A stretch of DNA of 27,500 nt, taken from positions 1 through 27,500 of the forward strand of contig JAHBMJ010000802.1 in NCBI GenBank assembly GCA_018398765.1. Reading direction: 5' to 3'. Both the position numbers and the translations under genes were made by a program. This stretch comes from Chromera velia (Eukaryota; Sar; Chromeraceae). Shown piece after piece: positions 9,808 through 24,000 of this stretch. Position 1 is the first letter of the stretch, and the number at the start of each line of letters is the position of its first letter. A model generated the notes under the pieces. It was not told where the DNA came from. It searched no databases and saw only the letters and a list, made by a program, of their open reading frames with translations.

Positions 9808-10532
9808 CTGCAAATAGAGGGAGAGTGGAACGAACATGTAAAAATGTGGATTCTGGAAATTCACGTTCGTGAAGCCAAACGCATACAAATGAAGCTCGCG
9901 GTTTCCGCCTTGAGAGAAAGCAGACAGATAAGCACACAGAGACTCAAAGCCACAGACAGACGTTGTACTGAGCAAGAAGGGAGACTGACTCGGAAAGAGA
10001 CAAGCAGGACAGATAGAAAGAGAAAGAGATAGAGGGAGACTCTCTCGACCACCTAAGCTTACCAAGCAAAGAGGGGAGGGGACAGAATTATCGAAGGCCC
10101 AGACAATGTCTGATGCCCGTCTCTCTCGGTCCCCCAAAGAGAAAGGCAAAGAAAGATAGGGGGGATGAAGAGGGAAGAAGGGAAGAGGACAACCGATTTC
10201 GTTCCTTCCACTCATCGACTCATTCTCTTGCCTACTCTCTGACTGACCTGAAGTTGCTGCATCAGGTCTGCCATCTCTTCACACCGGGCCCTCCACAAGG
10301 CCGCCACTTTGTCGGGGTCGAATCCTCCCTCCTCAAGTTCTGACCTGAACAGATTCAGTTTGGAGAAAGCCTCCTCCTTCAACTCGCGCTCTCGGCTGAC
10401 CTGCTTCTTCAGTCGTTTGTCTGCACGCACACAGGCATGAACATCCGTACACATGTACACATAAAAAGAAACATCTACACAGACAGAAACACGCACATTG
10501 AAAAGTCTAAAAATTACTCTCTCTCTTTCCTC

Positions 10533-10608
<76 letters not shown>

Positions 10609-11986
10609 CGCGACACCAAAGAAGAAAAAGAATCGATCCAGGCGGACATTGCTATCGCAACAGTGGGATTGCTGCGCTGAAAGGAGATTTTCCGCAATTC
10701 TGTTTCTGCCCTCAACTGGTTGACTGACTCGCCGAGTGACTGACTGACTGACTGACTGACTGACTTTCCAAGATTAATTTATCATTCTCGTGCTTGAGTG
10801 CGACCATATTCCTCTGGGGGCTTCTCTCCACGGCGCTCATCTCCGGCGATCCCGCCGCAGAGGGGCGTGAGGTTTTTGTCCCCCCCCCATCTCCCGGGCC
10901 CCCCCCCTGCCCGTCCTTGTGCTGCTGCCCTCCCTGCTGCGGTTGCTGCTGTGCTTTGTTCCCCTCGGGACCGATTCCTGTATTCAAAAAAACACACACA
11001 CACACATACACACACACACTCACTCAATCACTCACTCACCGACAAATGTGTATACGCATCAAGTGTACAATATGGACCTAATCCACGCAAGCGAAGGAAC
11101 GCGGGGAGGCCTGCGGGAGTGCAGGAAGCGACCCACAGATTCTCGACTGGCTGATTGATTGAGAGGATGTGTGAGTGATTAATCTACTCAGCGATTCATC
11201 GAGTGAGTGAGTGAGTGAGTGAGTGAGTCAATGATTGATTGAACGAGGCTTTCAACAGACTGACAGACAGACAAAGAGACAGAGAGGAGAATAGACAAAC
11301 AGAATACCTGCAGCAGCCATGAGGCTTTCCAGTTCCCTGATGCGTTCCTCTTTTTTCTGCAGGATCTTCATCAGCTTCTCAGCATTGAAGCCTCGAAGCT
11401 TCTCATTGGCCGCGACCTCTCCCTCGAGCTCGGTCAGACGTCTGAATTCAACCAGGAAACAGACCATGCATAAGAGAGAAGGCAATCTGACAGATTCAAA
11501 TTATGAAAGGAGGAAGAGAGCCGTCTGACAGCTCCACAAGATCAGACAAAAAGGAAAAAGGCTTGACACAACAGTGGAGAGGGTCCACACAGAATTTATC
11601 AATATACCAACAATCTCTCTCATAAAAGGCGATCATTTGGTCGCTCCTTTGACCAACCAAACCTGTTCATGGATTCTTCAATACATTGGGTGCTTGGCAA
11701 CACACTAAATGCGTCTGCTGCGCGTTTGGACATGCACGGAATGTTTTCTTATCCGCTGTCTTTCAGTGTCCGCGCCCGAATGTCTCTGCTTGAAGTCTCT
11801 GCATACGTCCGTTGACAAGTCCGGGCAGTAAGAAATTGCACGTAACAGCAATACACTCGAGCCAGGCGACTGACTTCGACTTCATCGATTTCCACGTTTG
11901 GAGTTTCTGGCACTTGTCTCTGCTGACTGCAAGCTGGAGCTTGAGGTACTCGGCTCGAGATCTTGTGACGCTGAGCTGCACACATA

Positions 11987-12017
<31 letters not shown>

Positions 12018-15000
12018 TATGCATTTCCCCAACTCCCCTGCACCGCACCGACTTACGCACAGACCCTCAGACAATGGAGAGGAATAAAGAGAACAGTGCG
12101 ATGAACGTGAGGCTTTGGGCAGGTCCATTAGAAGCAACTCGACGCGGTCTACTCTCAAAACTCCAGCAGACACGCTGAGAGGTCCCGTGACGGAATCTGT
12201 GGCATATTCTGTTTGATTTGTCCCTTTGCGTATTAGATGGGACAAGTCACATGTCGTTGAACCTGATCTGATGTTGCCGTATCATTTTTCTGCTTTCTCT
12301 GTTTATTCCCACTGGCCCTCTCCGACTGACTGCATTGGCAATCTGTCAGATAAGCATTGCTGTAGCTCTTTGCAGGATTTGAATTTGTTTTTAAGCACTC
12401 TGACATGAACAAGCTTTTTTCAAGCCCGTATGACACAACCGACCTCGTGGGATGACTTCTGGAGTTCCTCTCTTGCCATACTCTCTCGGTCTTTGAGTTC
12501 ATGCATTTTCTCCCACAGCATGAGGTTGTTTGACATCGTCAGTCGGATCTCTCGTAATTCTTTTCGCATTCTTTCTCCCATCGCGTGCGTCTTCCAAGCT
12601 GTAAATGTTCGCAGCTTCACTGCAGCAATCATCAGTTCCCGGACCATCTCCCGAAGAATCGACACCTCCGTCAAATCTCGCCCCGCCAAATTTCCTAAAA
12701 GTCTGGCAGTCGACGGAGCCATCTGATCTACTCCTTCTGCATCGAGTCCGAGTTTCTTCAACTTTCTTTTGGCAACCTTCAAATTTCGGGCATCCCACCC
12801 GACGCGGGCGCTTCTTTTCTTTTTCTTCTTTTTCGCCGCTCCTTCTTCTCCAGGAGTCTCCGAGAGTCGTCCTTCCCCTTCTTCTGACGTGTCGTCAGCA
12901 CTGTCGTCTGTCAGAAGGCCATCATCTTCCTCTTCTCTGCCATCCGTGTCCGAAGCCATCTCAAACGGATTCTCCAACTTTGTCTGCCCACTGCGCCATC
13001 CATACCTCCCCCCCCTTGTTGACGATTTGGCATCAACTCCCGCAGAGGCATTGAGTGCCTGGCCTTGTCGCTGCTTGAGGGACCCCACGGCCTCCTGCAG
13101 GCTCTTCGGCTTCGAGTACAACGGGGAGAGCAGCAACGTGTTCTTCACTTGAAACGCATTCGGGTTGTTTGGATTGCCAAGCGGGACAGCGAGGGTGTCG
13201 TTGGCAGGGAGAGCGACGGCAGAAGCCGCCAGAGGCGACATCATGCCTGTCTGGCCCCCTCTGAACGAGGCAGCGGGATCCATCGGTTTGGTCCCCATCC
13301 GGCCTCGTCTGGGACTTTTTGAGTTTGCATCTTTATCCTGTACTGCAACAAGATATTCCAACACAGGCTGTTCGTCGAACGTCAGCCTGATGGGATCCCG
13401 TTCCTTGGCAACGGACTTTGCGGAGAGGACCATGTTGTGGAAATCCGCCTTCGAGACGTCGGCCTCCTTTGCGAGGGCTGGTGCTTCCTTCTCCCTGAAA
13501 TCCGTTAGCTGCTGTTTGAGAACCTGGGGCACCCCCCCTGCCTCGTTGCAGAAACTCTCACAGATGTCCATCAACTTTGTGATGGAAGCCTCTTTCAAGT
13601 GCCGGAGGGAACCGGTGACTTCAGTGGACAGGGCGTGTTTGAACTCCTCAAAACGTCCTGAATAGAAATTGACCTGCCAGTACGGAGACGGAGAGAGGAG
13701 AATGTGAGCACTAGGAGTCAAGAAAACTGAAGGACAGCTGTGGCAGAAAGTCCATCCAGTTGCATCTTCTCAGTCTTCAAACGTTCGGTCATAGTCTGCA
13801 TGACTTTATCTTTTCAAAACTACAGCACCTGACCGTGACTTTCTTTACGAAAGACTAGAGTTATTCTTGAATGCGTTTGGGGAGAGTCCAAATTGCACCT
13901 CCAAGGAGCGTCTTCTTTCTCTGGCTACCCTTTTCAATCCGCCTTCCTTTTCCCCTTTCTGTCGAAAACACCTCTCTCACTTTGCTCGATTCTGTCGGAG
14001 CTGAAGATCCAAAGGCACGAGAGCCCTTTCTGGCTCTGCAATTTCGCATCAAGATCGAACAAGTGCTCGGGGAGACGAGCAGCAAAACCAACAAATGCAC
14101 TCATGCACGCACACGTATAGACACATGGATGCATGCATGCACAGACCGACTTGCGACTGGAGGTCTGACAATTGTTTGCATTTATTTTCATATAGAATTT
14201 TTTTACGAAAACAAATGAATGCACAGACCGACCTGCGACTGGAGGTCTGACAATTGTTGCCCGACAGCGAGTCCGATCTCGTCTCTTAGTCGTCTTTCGG
14301 TCTCTCGGGCCTCCACCCGGAGATCTCGAATGATCCTGCAGGCAGGCAAGCGCATCCGTCGATATCCAAAAGTCATATCAAATCAAATCAGGACTCAGAA
14401 GGAGAAAAGAAGAATTGTGTAATGGTTGTTCGACAAACGGGATGTCGGATGCCCCTCAGAAGAGAATTAAAGGGTGTGGAAGCGAACCGGGGGCAGTCTT
14501 TTGCCGAGAAGCCTCACACAGTTCACTCAGGAATCAAACAAGGACGGCCGAGCAGCACACAGTTCACTCAGGAATCAAACAAGGACGGACGAGCAGCACA
14601 CAGTTCACTCAGGAATCAAACCAGGACGGACGAGCAGCACACAGTTCACTCAGGAATCAAACCAGGACGGACGAGCAGCAAACAAAACCCGCCCGTGATA
14701 CGTTTTTCCGCGACAATCTATGCGAATCTCTATGCGTCCTTTCACACAGCAGTTTTTGAAGTCCAATGATCGATCATGCACCTATAGACCTACCTACCTT
14801 CGGAGTCGGTCAACTTCAAAGACCAGTGAGTGGCCCCTGTCAGTCAATTCTGCATTTACTCGAGCGTCTATCTGCTCTTTGATGGTCTCAAGAATGGCCT
14901 TTTGCCTGAAGTTTCGGAGCTCGGCGACCTGCAGGCACGCAAATTACGACTCTCCGTCTCCCATTTGTGGTTTCGGAAACAGTCAGGCACACACAGAGAC

Positions 15001-15025
15001 ATACACCGGCTTTCAAAGGCACACA

Positions 15026-15056
<31 letters not shown>

Positions 15057-18000
15057 GAGACAGAGATGCAAAGAGCGAGAAAGACACAAAGCGGCAGTGG
15101 AAGAGAAAGAAGCCTGCCTCATTTGCACTTCATCCCTTCTTCCTTCCTTTTTGCCCCTCTCTTGTACCTGGAGTCTCCGGTTGAGCATTCCAACGACGTC
15201 GTTCTCTGTTCTTGTCCTACTGGTCAGCCAGTTCACGCCCCAGACAATCAGACGACGTCCAAGGTCCTCTGTGCATTCGTTCAGGTCTTTCTCTGCAAAA
15301 ACGTATCCCCTCTCTCCAGAGGACGTCCGCACAAAAGTCCCTCGGGATCTCAGTCTGTTAATGAACTGCAGCACCACATCCACCTTGGTCACAAATGGAC
15401 GTTTCTCCATCAACTTCATCGCCGTCGCGTTGTGAAATCGGACCTCGGCAGCTGTGCGCGATTCATTGGCGCCCTGCAATGAAATCAATCATGTTGGAGA
15501 AAATAACCCATGAATTCATATTAATAGAAAAAAAAACTGGCAAGCTTCCTGAAAGAGCGGAGCAGGGTGGTCAGTCTATCAAGGCTTCGAGGATACGTTC
15601 AACGGAGTGGCTTTGAGATACATCCTGCAGCTGAATTTGTTGAAATATGAAACACAAAATGTTCAGTACGTCTTCGTTTACTGACCTGTCTGTGTCTCGA
15701 CGCCGCGCTGTGTGCAGTCATGGCGGCCCTGTAGGCTTCTTCCTCGAACTTCAGGGCACTTACTAACGCAAATTCGCGATTACAGGCCTCGGCAGCTAGG
15801 CCAATGATCATTTTATCTATCGCACAGATGAGCCTGGTGGTCTGGATGTAGATCGCCCCAAGCTCTCTGTTGATGTCCATGCATGTCGCTCTGATGGTGT
15901 CACAGGGGAGGATGTTCTGTTGGTCTGCTGCTGCCTTGTCCTTCTCCAACCCTTCTTCGTCCCCTGCAGCCACAGCACCCCGAAGAGCGTCGCTCTGCTT
16001 TCCCAAAGGACCCCCCTCCTCACCGACTGCACCCGAAGAGGAGGATGAAGACCCTCTGCCGTTTGGCTCTGTGCCGTCTCGTGAGTCTGGCACGGGAACG
16101 CCTTTCACTGTGGACCTGAGAGAAGAACAAAAAGGAAGGAGAATGCTTGGTTGGAGTCTGCAATACATGCGAAATTGTTGAAGGAGGCGACACGCCCCCG
16201 CAGTTCGGGCAGTGTACAGGAAGCAGCATAGGAAGACGTGTGGGGGAAACCGGGGGTGCAATTCATTTGACAGCAGCACCAATTTGTCCTTCCATAGGAG
16301 TTTCTCTAAAGAATCTTCTGCAATGTAGATACAACAACAGCTGGGAAAGAAAGATGGATGTTTCCTCGATTTGGCACTCTGCAGAAGGTGCTTCAAGTTC
16401 TTCTTCAATTTGTTTGCCTCTGGGTGTTTCACCTCTCTCGACTGACCAGTCTGTGTGTTTGTTGACGAAGAGTTCGAGTTCGTCTCTTGGGAGGAAGAAG
16501 AGAGTTCTGTAGATGTCCTCTCGATTAGCCTGCTCTTCCCGAGTGAGGGCCCAGGGGATTCGGGTAAGAACCGAGAGGGCAAGATCTCTCAGTCTCTCCT
16601 TGGTGAGGAGTGTGCGGAAGAATTCTTCTTCAGAAAACAAATTCTCCCACGGATGTGTCAACTTGTTGTGGCCTCTCGACTGCTCTCATGCAGAAAGAAA
16701 AGATCAAAGAGAGAGAGAGAGCAAAGAAATATCAGGAGGAGATCTGATGGGGGGTAGCGAGGGATGGATGGGAAGGCAGGAGCAAAAATGAACTCGAAGA
16801 AACGCCAGAAGAATCCCTCATTAGACCAATCGGAAAAGACCGGAGAAAATTACGAAGGGCTACAAACAGAGCATATACGTAATTTGAGCACACAGACAGA
16901 CCAGCAAAAAGTCTTGGAGCTTCACCTCCAGTTCCAGTGAAACCCCTGCTGCGTGCTGTCGTCGTGGAGGGGGTAGATGAGGAAGGAGGGCCTCCACACC
17001 CTCAAGAGAAGGAGTTGCCAGTGCCCATGGGAAGAATCCACAAGGGCCCAAAACCTTCGAAGCCCCGGCAACTGCCTCAGGCACCGTGGCTGTCCCCCCC
17101 ATTGCAGACACCGTCACCACCTCGTCGAGTTTCAGGAAGTAAGCAGCGCACTTGCTCTTGGTGGAACTCACACCCCCTGCAGCTGTGGGGCTTTCTCCAG
17201 GCATCCCTGCACCCTCACCCCCCTCTGCCCCTGCTGCTGCTGACACAGTTCCTCCTGGTCCCTGCGTCTGCTGCGACTGCAAGGGATTTCGTCTCCGAAG
17301 GTACTCAGCTCGGACTCCGTAGGAGCGGTCCAGGTCCATCATCCTCAGGGGCAGGGAGGCAAAGAAGGTCTGCTTCAGGAATGGGTGAAAGTAGGGAAGT
17401 GCAAAGTTCCTCACGTCAGGCCGTGTCTCTGCTACCCACACGCTCGTTTCGTGCTTCACCGGTGCGCCCCGGAGCGACTCCTTCTTCTGATTACTGCACG
17501 CAAGAGAAATGGGGCAGGGGAGCAGAAAAAACAGATTGTTCTTACAGAAGAAAGTTTTGGGGCAGGGGAGCAGAAAAAACAGCTTGCTCTTATAGAAGAA
17601 AGTTTTGGATAAAAGGAGCGCACCTTATTTGTCGGTGAGTGATCGATAGCCATGAAAAAAGGATATGTTTGCAATGAGAATTGAGAGAATGTGGAGCGCG
17701 ATTCATTGAGACACCAAGGAAAAGACGGAAAGCTATTGAAAAGAAGGCACGAAAGCGAACGAAGCACACCCTTCTCTTATTCTCAACATGCAGCTTGCTG
17801 ATTGGAGATGCCGCTTCAGGCATCGCAAAGCTACCTAAAGCATCAATTGAGGGGACATACCATCGTACAGTCGGCAGACAGTCGAGCTGGGGGTTATTTT
17901 TTATTCCCTTTGCGTTTGGCTCCATCGGTGTGTTGGTGGCCTGGTTGGGGTCTACCCAGGCTTGCATGCCCCCTCTTAGAGATATGTGCGGGTGCCTCTC

Positions 18001-21000
18001 TCTTACATACGTCTCATCAGTGTCACTAAAGAGGAAATACACTGAAGTGCGAGAGGGGGTCTGGTACACGGCATGCCAAGCCATGAGGTTTTCTGGCTTG
18101 CTTCCATCAATTGAAGTCGCCAGTTTGGGACTTCCGAGGACTGCAGGGATATCCCCTGGACCCACAAAGGCCCCCCCTCCCCCCCCTGCAGCTGCTGCTG
18201 CGGAGAGAAGACCCGTCTCTGCTGAGCCTCGACCCTCCGAGACCAACACCGAACTCCTGCGACCTAGCCCCTGTGCTACTCCTTGGGGGGTGTAGGTGAC
18301 CGACTCGCCATTTCTGCCAACCCCTGTGCCGACAAACGGCAGCTCGCGTGTCTGTCGGAGGTGAGGGGCTGCGCCCCCCTGCAGAGAGGCGTGTTTTGTT
18401 CGAGTGGAGGAGACGTGTAAGGTCGGGTGAGAGGCGTAGACCTCATCGAGGCTTCCCAGCACTGCGGGATCAAACATCAAAGTGACCACACTCTTTCTTT
18501 CCTTTGCCTGTGCACGAGCCGTGTCTCTCTTGGCTTCCTCCAGTGGGTCTGTGCGTGGCGCCGCCGCACTCTTCAAATCTAGGTCACCCTCCGCCAAGTG
18601 TGGGTCCTCTCCCATCACCTGTTCCGTCGGTTGAGGAACGACAACGTTGGAAGGGTCGGGGGAGTCTAGGGGCAACGCTGTCCGCAGCTGCAGCGAAGAA
18701 GCAAGGAGGTGTCTATCACCATTTTCATCACGTGAACAAGAAAGAAACTTTCTGGAGATCGGAGAATGTCGGAGAACCTTGCAAGGAGCTGCATGGTTTT
18801 TATTGTCTATTCTGGTCGGTGGAACTGGAGGATCTTCTGTAGGCATCCTTGACACTACAAGAAATGAGATGAAGAAGACTCCGAATGAATGGAATATTCT
18901 CCAACCCTGTACGTCTTTCAAAACCCTTCGACTTACCGAGAGCCCGCTTTGCCTGAGTGCCGACCCTTGAAGAAACCACTGCCACCTGAGAACCTCTGCC
19001 CCATCCTCCATCAGCCCCTTCTTCAAGAAGTGAGAGTGACAGGATCGCAAAACTACCTGCAGCTTCCAAAGTCCCGTCTGTGCTTTGCCGAACATCAGAC
19101 GGTGCTGCGCATAGACGCCGGAGGGTCTGTCTGCATCAATCCTTTTGACCTCTTGTCTGATTTCGCCCATTTCGATCATCAGGGGCTGGAGTGCCTCGAC
19201 GGCTACCTGCACACCCTTGTGGTGTGCGTGAGGAGGCATCGAATAGACCTCCTGCAGCCATTACACGAAGAATGAATGTCTGGCAACATGAGAAGGCATC
19301 GGGCAAAGCAACCGACTGAAGCCTCTTGAGGATCGCTGCATGTAAACTTTCTTGGAGGTGATTGATGCGCAGACACATAACATGGAAGGAAGAGTTTGGG
19401 TCCCCTCGGTGGAAAAAGGACTTTTCGTGCACCCAGACAGACAGTCTGAGAGGGATCGACAGGGGAGTGGACAGTCGGATCGACAAGAACCGACACATTC
19501 AGGCAGGGATCGAGTCGGAGTGAGTATGCACAGAGGCAAATACAGACATGAGCAGAGAGGCAGACAGACAAGCCGACAAATATAAAGACAACACAAAAAA
19601 AGAATCAAAAGCTATCAAGGTTACAAACCGAATTGCAATACGTCGCCTCGCCTCTAAACAACTCGGGTTGAAAGTAAGTCCATCGTTTGTGTTTGATCAC
19701 AGACGCAGCGTCAACGTCCAGCAAGGAGAGTGCTACCCTGAGTGAAATCAGGGCATGGAGAGAGGAGTAAAGACGGAGGGCAGCAAAGCAAGGCCCTCCA
19801 TACGGAACGTCCATCTCGAGGGAAAGCGCCTCAGACCCAGGAGGTGGATCGGGGGCACCGCTGGTTTGATCTTTTTTCGCATTACCGTGCGAGGTGCTGC
19901 TTTCGCCCATGAAAGCGCCGATGGAGAATGTTTTCCCAGTGGCGGGCTCCTCTGGTACGAGATCGGGCAATGCGGCGTCGGCAAGAAAGGCGATGTTGAT
20001 TGGGTCAATTCGGGCATTTGGTTCAAATGGGGACATCTCCACGATTCTGTCGACCGGGTGGAGAAAAAAGGGAAGGGCACACTGCATGGACTGGTCGACA
20101 TAGGGCGTTTCCTTCGCCTTTCGAATGGCCTTGGAGACTTCTGTCTCGCCCTCTTCCCTTCTGGTCTCCTCCTCGTTTGGCACGGCCCCCTCCTCTCTAT
20201 CGAGCATGTGGATGATTTTGCTCCGACTCGCCATTGTCGTGAATGGAGAAACTTCGACAGGGAGGAGGCGGTGCAGGTCATGCAGGGAGTTGTTCAGGAC
20301 TGCAGTCTGGTACTGTACAGCAAGACCGCAAATCTGCACGACTCAAAAGACAGCAGGAAAAAACACAAAGACGACGAAAGAGGGCTTCTCTTATTCTCTG
20401 TGTGTTCCTATGTTTATGCCTATCGGTACTCTTAGTCTCTGTCTTTCGCTTTCTCTCCCTCTGTGTGCCTGTAAGTGCGGAAAAGTCAGGATTAAAAAAT
20501 GTGCAAAAGTACTCGTCCACTCGAGATGAATGGAATGAAAAGAAAAGCGAGACAGCAGTCCACAGTCCATTCATTTCTGATTCCTTTATTTGAAGAAAAA
20601 TTCATAGGAATGCCACCGGGCTGTTTTGCTGCTCAGTCCTAATATTTCTGGACGTTCTACTAATCATGCAAGGAGCGTACCCTGTGTGCAAGTGCCATCG
20701 AGAGGAAGCTGACGATGCGGTGTTTCAACGTCCGCAGGCCTCTGCAAACAGTCAGGGAATAAACCCGAAAAGTACGCATCAGAAGTCAGACAACGAGACT
20801 GAACGAAATAAGCAAACTAAGGAGCCTGTACATTCACAACACAGGATCAGGAAAATTCAATTCGGAGAAGAAGCTGGACGTTGCGAAAGATTGCTCAGCA
20901 TTCCCATTCTCTCCCGAATAATTCGATCTGAACTGAATCTGCCCTCCCCTGCCCCTTCCCTCAGGGCCAATTGACTGACTGTTCCTGCACTTCCTCCGGG

Positions 21001-24000
21001 GACCCGAAAAAGGCCGTCCTGACTGTGACGACCCTATCCCTCCAGAGCATTGCCGCAGCTCCCTGGAGGGGCTGGAGTTCCTGGAATGGGTGCACGAAGA
21101 GTCCGTGCAGGAGACGGGAATCCTCTTTGATCCTCAGGTCAAGAGAGTGGACCAGCAGGGCAATGTCCGTCTCCTCAGAGTTTCCACTCGATGCCCCCCC
21201 TGCCCCTGCACCCCCTGAGGCCAAAAGACCTCCAATGGCAGGGTCGATCTTCCCCTGTCTCGCAAGCGTTTGATACACGGCGGAGGCTCTCCTCATCCTG
21301 TGCATGACTGGAAGACCAACAGGGTCAACGCTTTTGGGGGCAGTCATGCTTCCGACATGCACGTGTTTTGTCAGAACGTCCCGGCGCGCCTTGTCCATCA
21401 TCAGACCCGTCAACAGGACCTGATGGAGGTTTGCGCACACGACGTTCAGCCAGAGGAAAGCCCTCTCGTGCTGGAGGACCTGACACATCTCCACCAATTT
21501 CCCCGCACAGCACCCAAGCCGCAGCCCCTCTACGTCGGGGAGGCTGAACACATCGATCTCTTGGTCAATCCGGCTCGCAGCTGGGCGGAATGTCACGTTG
21601 GTCTTGAAAGGAAGAACAGAGTAGGATGGCGTCAATGCCATGTTCCGCATCTCCAGGTCAGCCTCTGCCTCCTGTTGCTGTTGCTGCTGCTGAGAAATTG
21701 ACAGGGGCTCTGCGAAGACGGTCTCGCCGTTCGGCAGCATCTTCGGCTGCAGCATCGTGAATCATGTTATTCTGTGTGAACCCTCACTCAAAAGACGTAA
21801 ACATAGAGGTAAATATTTAGTATCAGGGTCTTTAATGTTTCGTACGACGACTAGACGGAAAGCACCCTTGAGGGGTCAGAAGCCGACGGCTTTTCGTTCA
21901 TTGGACCAAGAAGGGGACAATACAAGAGTAAGCCGTAGATCAGAGCTTTCATGAATATGGGGGTTTTCCGTTGGTCTGATATTTCTGGAACACCTTCCAG
22001 CAGGCCGTTTGTGAAATTATTCATTCAGTCTTGCTGACTCACTCACTCACTCACTCACTCACTCACTGACCTGACGGAAGGAGGAATCCACGACGTGGCC
22101 GAAAAGTGCCGCCTGCCGGGTGGTGACTGACTCGAGAATAGCATTGTCAAAAAGGTACTGAGACATCTCAATGCGGAGACGGATCTGCACACAACAGTCA
22201 GAAGAAAACAGAAAATCAGACAAATCAATGTGTCACTAGGCCTTCACCTTGCACTAGAGCACCGAGTGCATAGACTGAAGGAGTTTGAAACTCTCCGTTA
22301 AAAAGCTATCGAGTTAGTCTGCGTGTGCCCTGTGAGAGGACAAACAAATCGACGCTCTGCAACTTCCCTCTCTCGGAAAGACGTCTGTCTGCCGTGCTCA
22401 TGCCAAAAGTATGCATTCATTTCACCCGCTAAGCGCCACATGCACCGAATTGACATCCAAGACGAGTCAGCGCTATCCCCTTTTCGTACACTCACTCATT
22501 TCCCAACTCACTCACTCACTCACTAACTCACTCATTCCCTCACCTGTTCAAGGAAGTTTGCATAAACAGAGAGGACCAACTCGATTCCCGACTTTTTCTT
22601 CAAGTCCCCAAGATTCCTTCTCAAAGACCCGGTCAGACGAATTTCGTCCTCGGTCATACCGAAGCCCTCCTCCCCGCCTTCGTCCCCTCCCGGACCGGCT
22701 TCGGGTGCCCCAAAAGGCCCATTTCGGACATCGTCTCCCCCTCCACCATGACGCCGTGGGGACGGGGAGTTGGGCGGAGGGGGTCCGGGGCTCTCCCCCC
22801 CTCCAAGTCTGGGGCTCCGCGGAGACCTCAGGCTTCCAGGCGCCTTGGGTCCCTGCATCTCCTCTGCAATGGAAAAGACAACTGAAGCCTGCAGGCAGGC
22901 AGGCAGGGTCGGACACAGGAAGAAGAAAACAAAAACAAAGGGAAGCAGTGGAGGTTTTTCTTTGTCTCCCTGCCTGCCTGTCTGGTTGGCTGTCAGTCTC
23001 TCCCTACGTCTTCACGCCCCCCCCATTTGTTTCAGGCACGCACAGACACACACACACACACACACACTAAAGAAAAAAAAAAAAAAGAGAGAGAGAGAGG
23101 ATGAGTCCAAATGGGAGGAAGAGACATACAAAGGGTCTCTAGAACCGCAAAAAGAACTTGTGTCTCGCTCACATATCTCGGCGACAGAAGAGACGACAGA
23201 TCCTCCTGAAAAGATCCACTCACCTGTGAGAGCAGCCAGGACGCGTGGTATTGTAAGACTTCGGCAGGGTCCGGTCTCTTTTTCAACAGTGCCATTCTGT
23301 CGGGCCGTGAGAATATCGAGTGTACCCCTGCTTTGTCCTCTGGGGCCTTTGCGATTTGTTCCAGAATCCCCAAGGGAGTCTGCATATGGATCCCCTTCTG
23401 CGCTCCGGTTCTCTCAGCCCAGAGAAGATTTGCAAAATGTACGTATGCCCTCTCTGCAATCAGGCGACGGCAATTATTTTGCAGAAGGAGGTGTAATCTC
23501 TGTGCAGAAAAATGAGATGGAGAGTCAACAGAGAAGCCGTCATAAAGCCGTTCAATCAGTCTCCAGATAATTTCCACTAGGGCCACAAAGAAACCTACCT
23601 GGATACTTACACCCCCTTTCTTTCCTTCCTTGCACGACGGAATGAGAGGTGCCTCTCGAGCACTTTCTAACTCTTCAAGAATGTCTCTCTCCGTTCTACG
23701 ATAGCGCCAAACCGCAACAGAGACAGCTTCATTCAAAACGGTGTGTACGATGCAAACAAACAAAAGACACAAGAAGTGACTGGTCCACAGGCAGGAGGTG
23801 CAGACCCACCGACGGATAACGGACAGACGAACAGACAGACAGGCAGACAAGACAAGCAGACCCACCTAAACAGTTGACGTGCTTAACAGAGGACGTCCTG
23901 AAAGAGCTCATGATTTCCTTCACGCCCTCTTCAATCAAAGTCTCACACTTCCACGCTAGTCCAACGCTCTCGTGAAAGTCCAAAATTCCTATCGAGCTTC

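Noticed and set aside
13981-14035. 55-base - strand segment with GT/AG ends (PERALVPLDLQLRQNRA in one frame)
   Set aside because: Its length is not a multiple of three and its inclusion would break the phase between the exons 14335-14233 and 13673-12444.
14515-14679. 41-bp repeat array as a CRISPR array
   Set aside because: The units are contiguous with no unique spacers and lie in a eukaryotic intron; it is a minisatellite.
20961-20963. In-frame stop as the true end of an upstream gene, splitting the giant gene in two
   Set aside because: Possible, but a phase-0 donor just before it joins smoothly to the next exon, and I see no start codon with a promoter-like context downstream.
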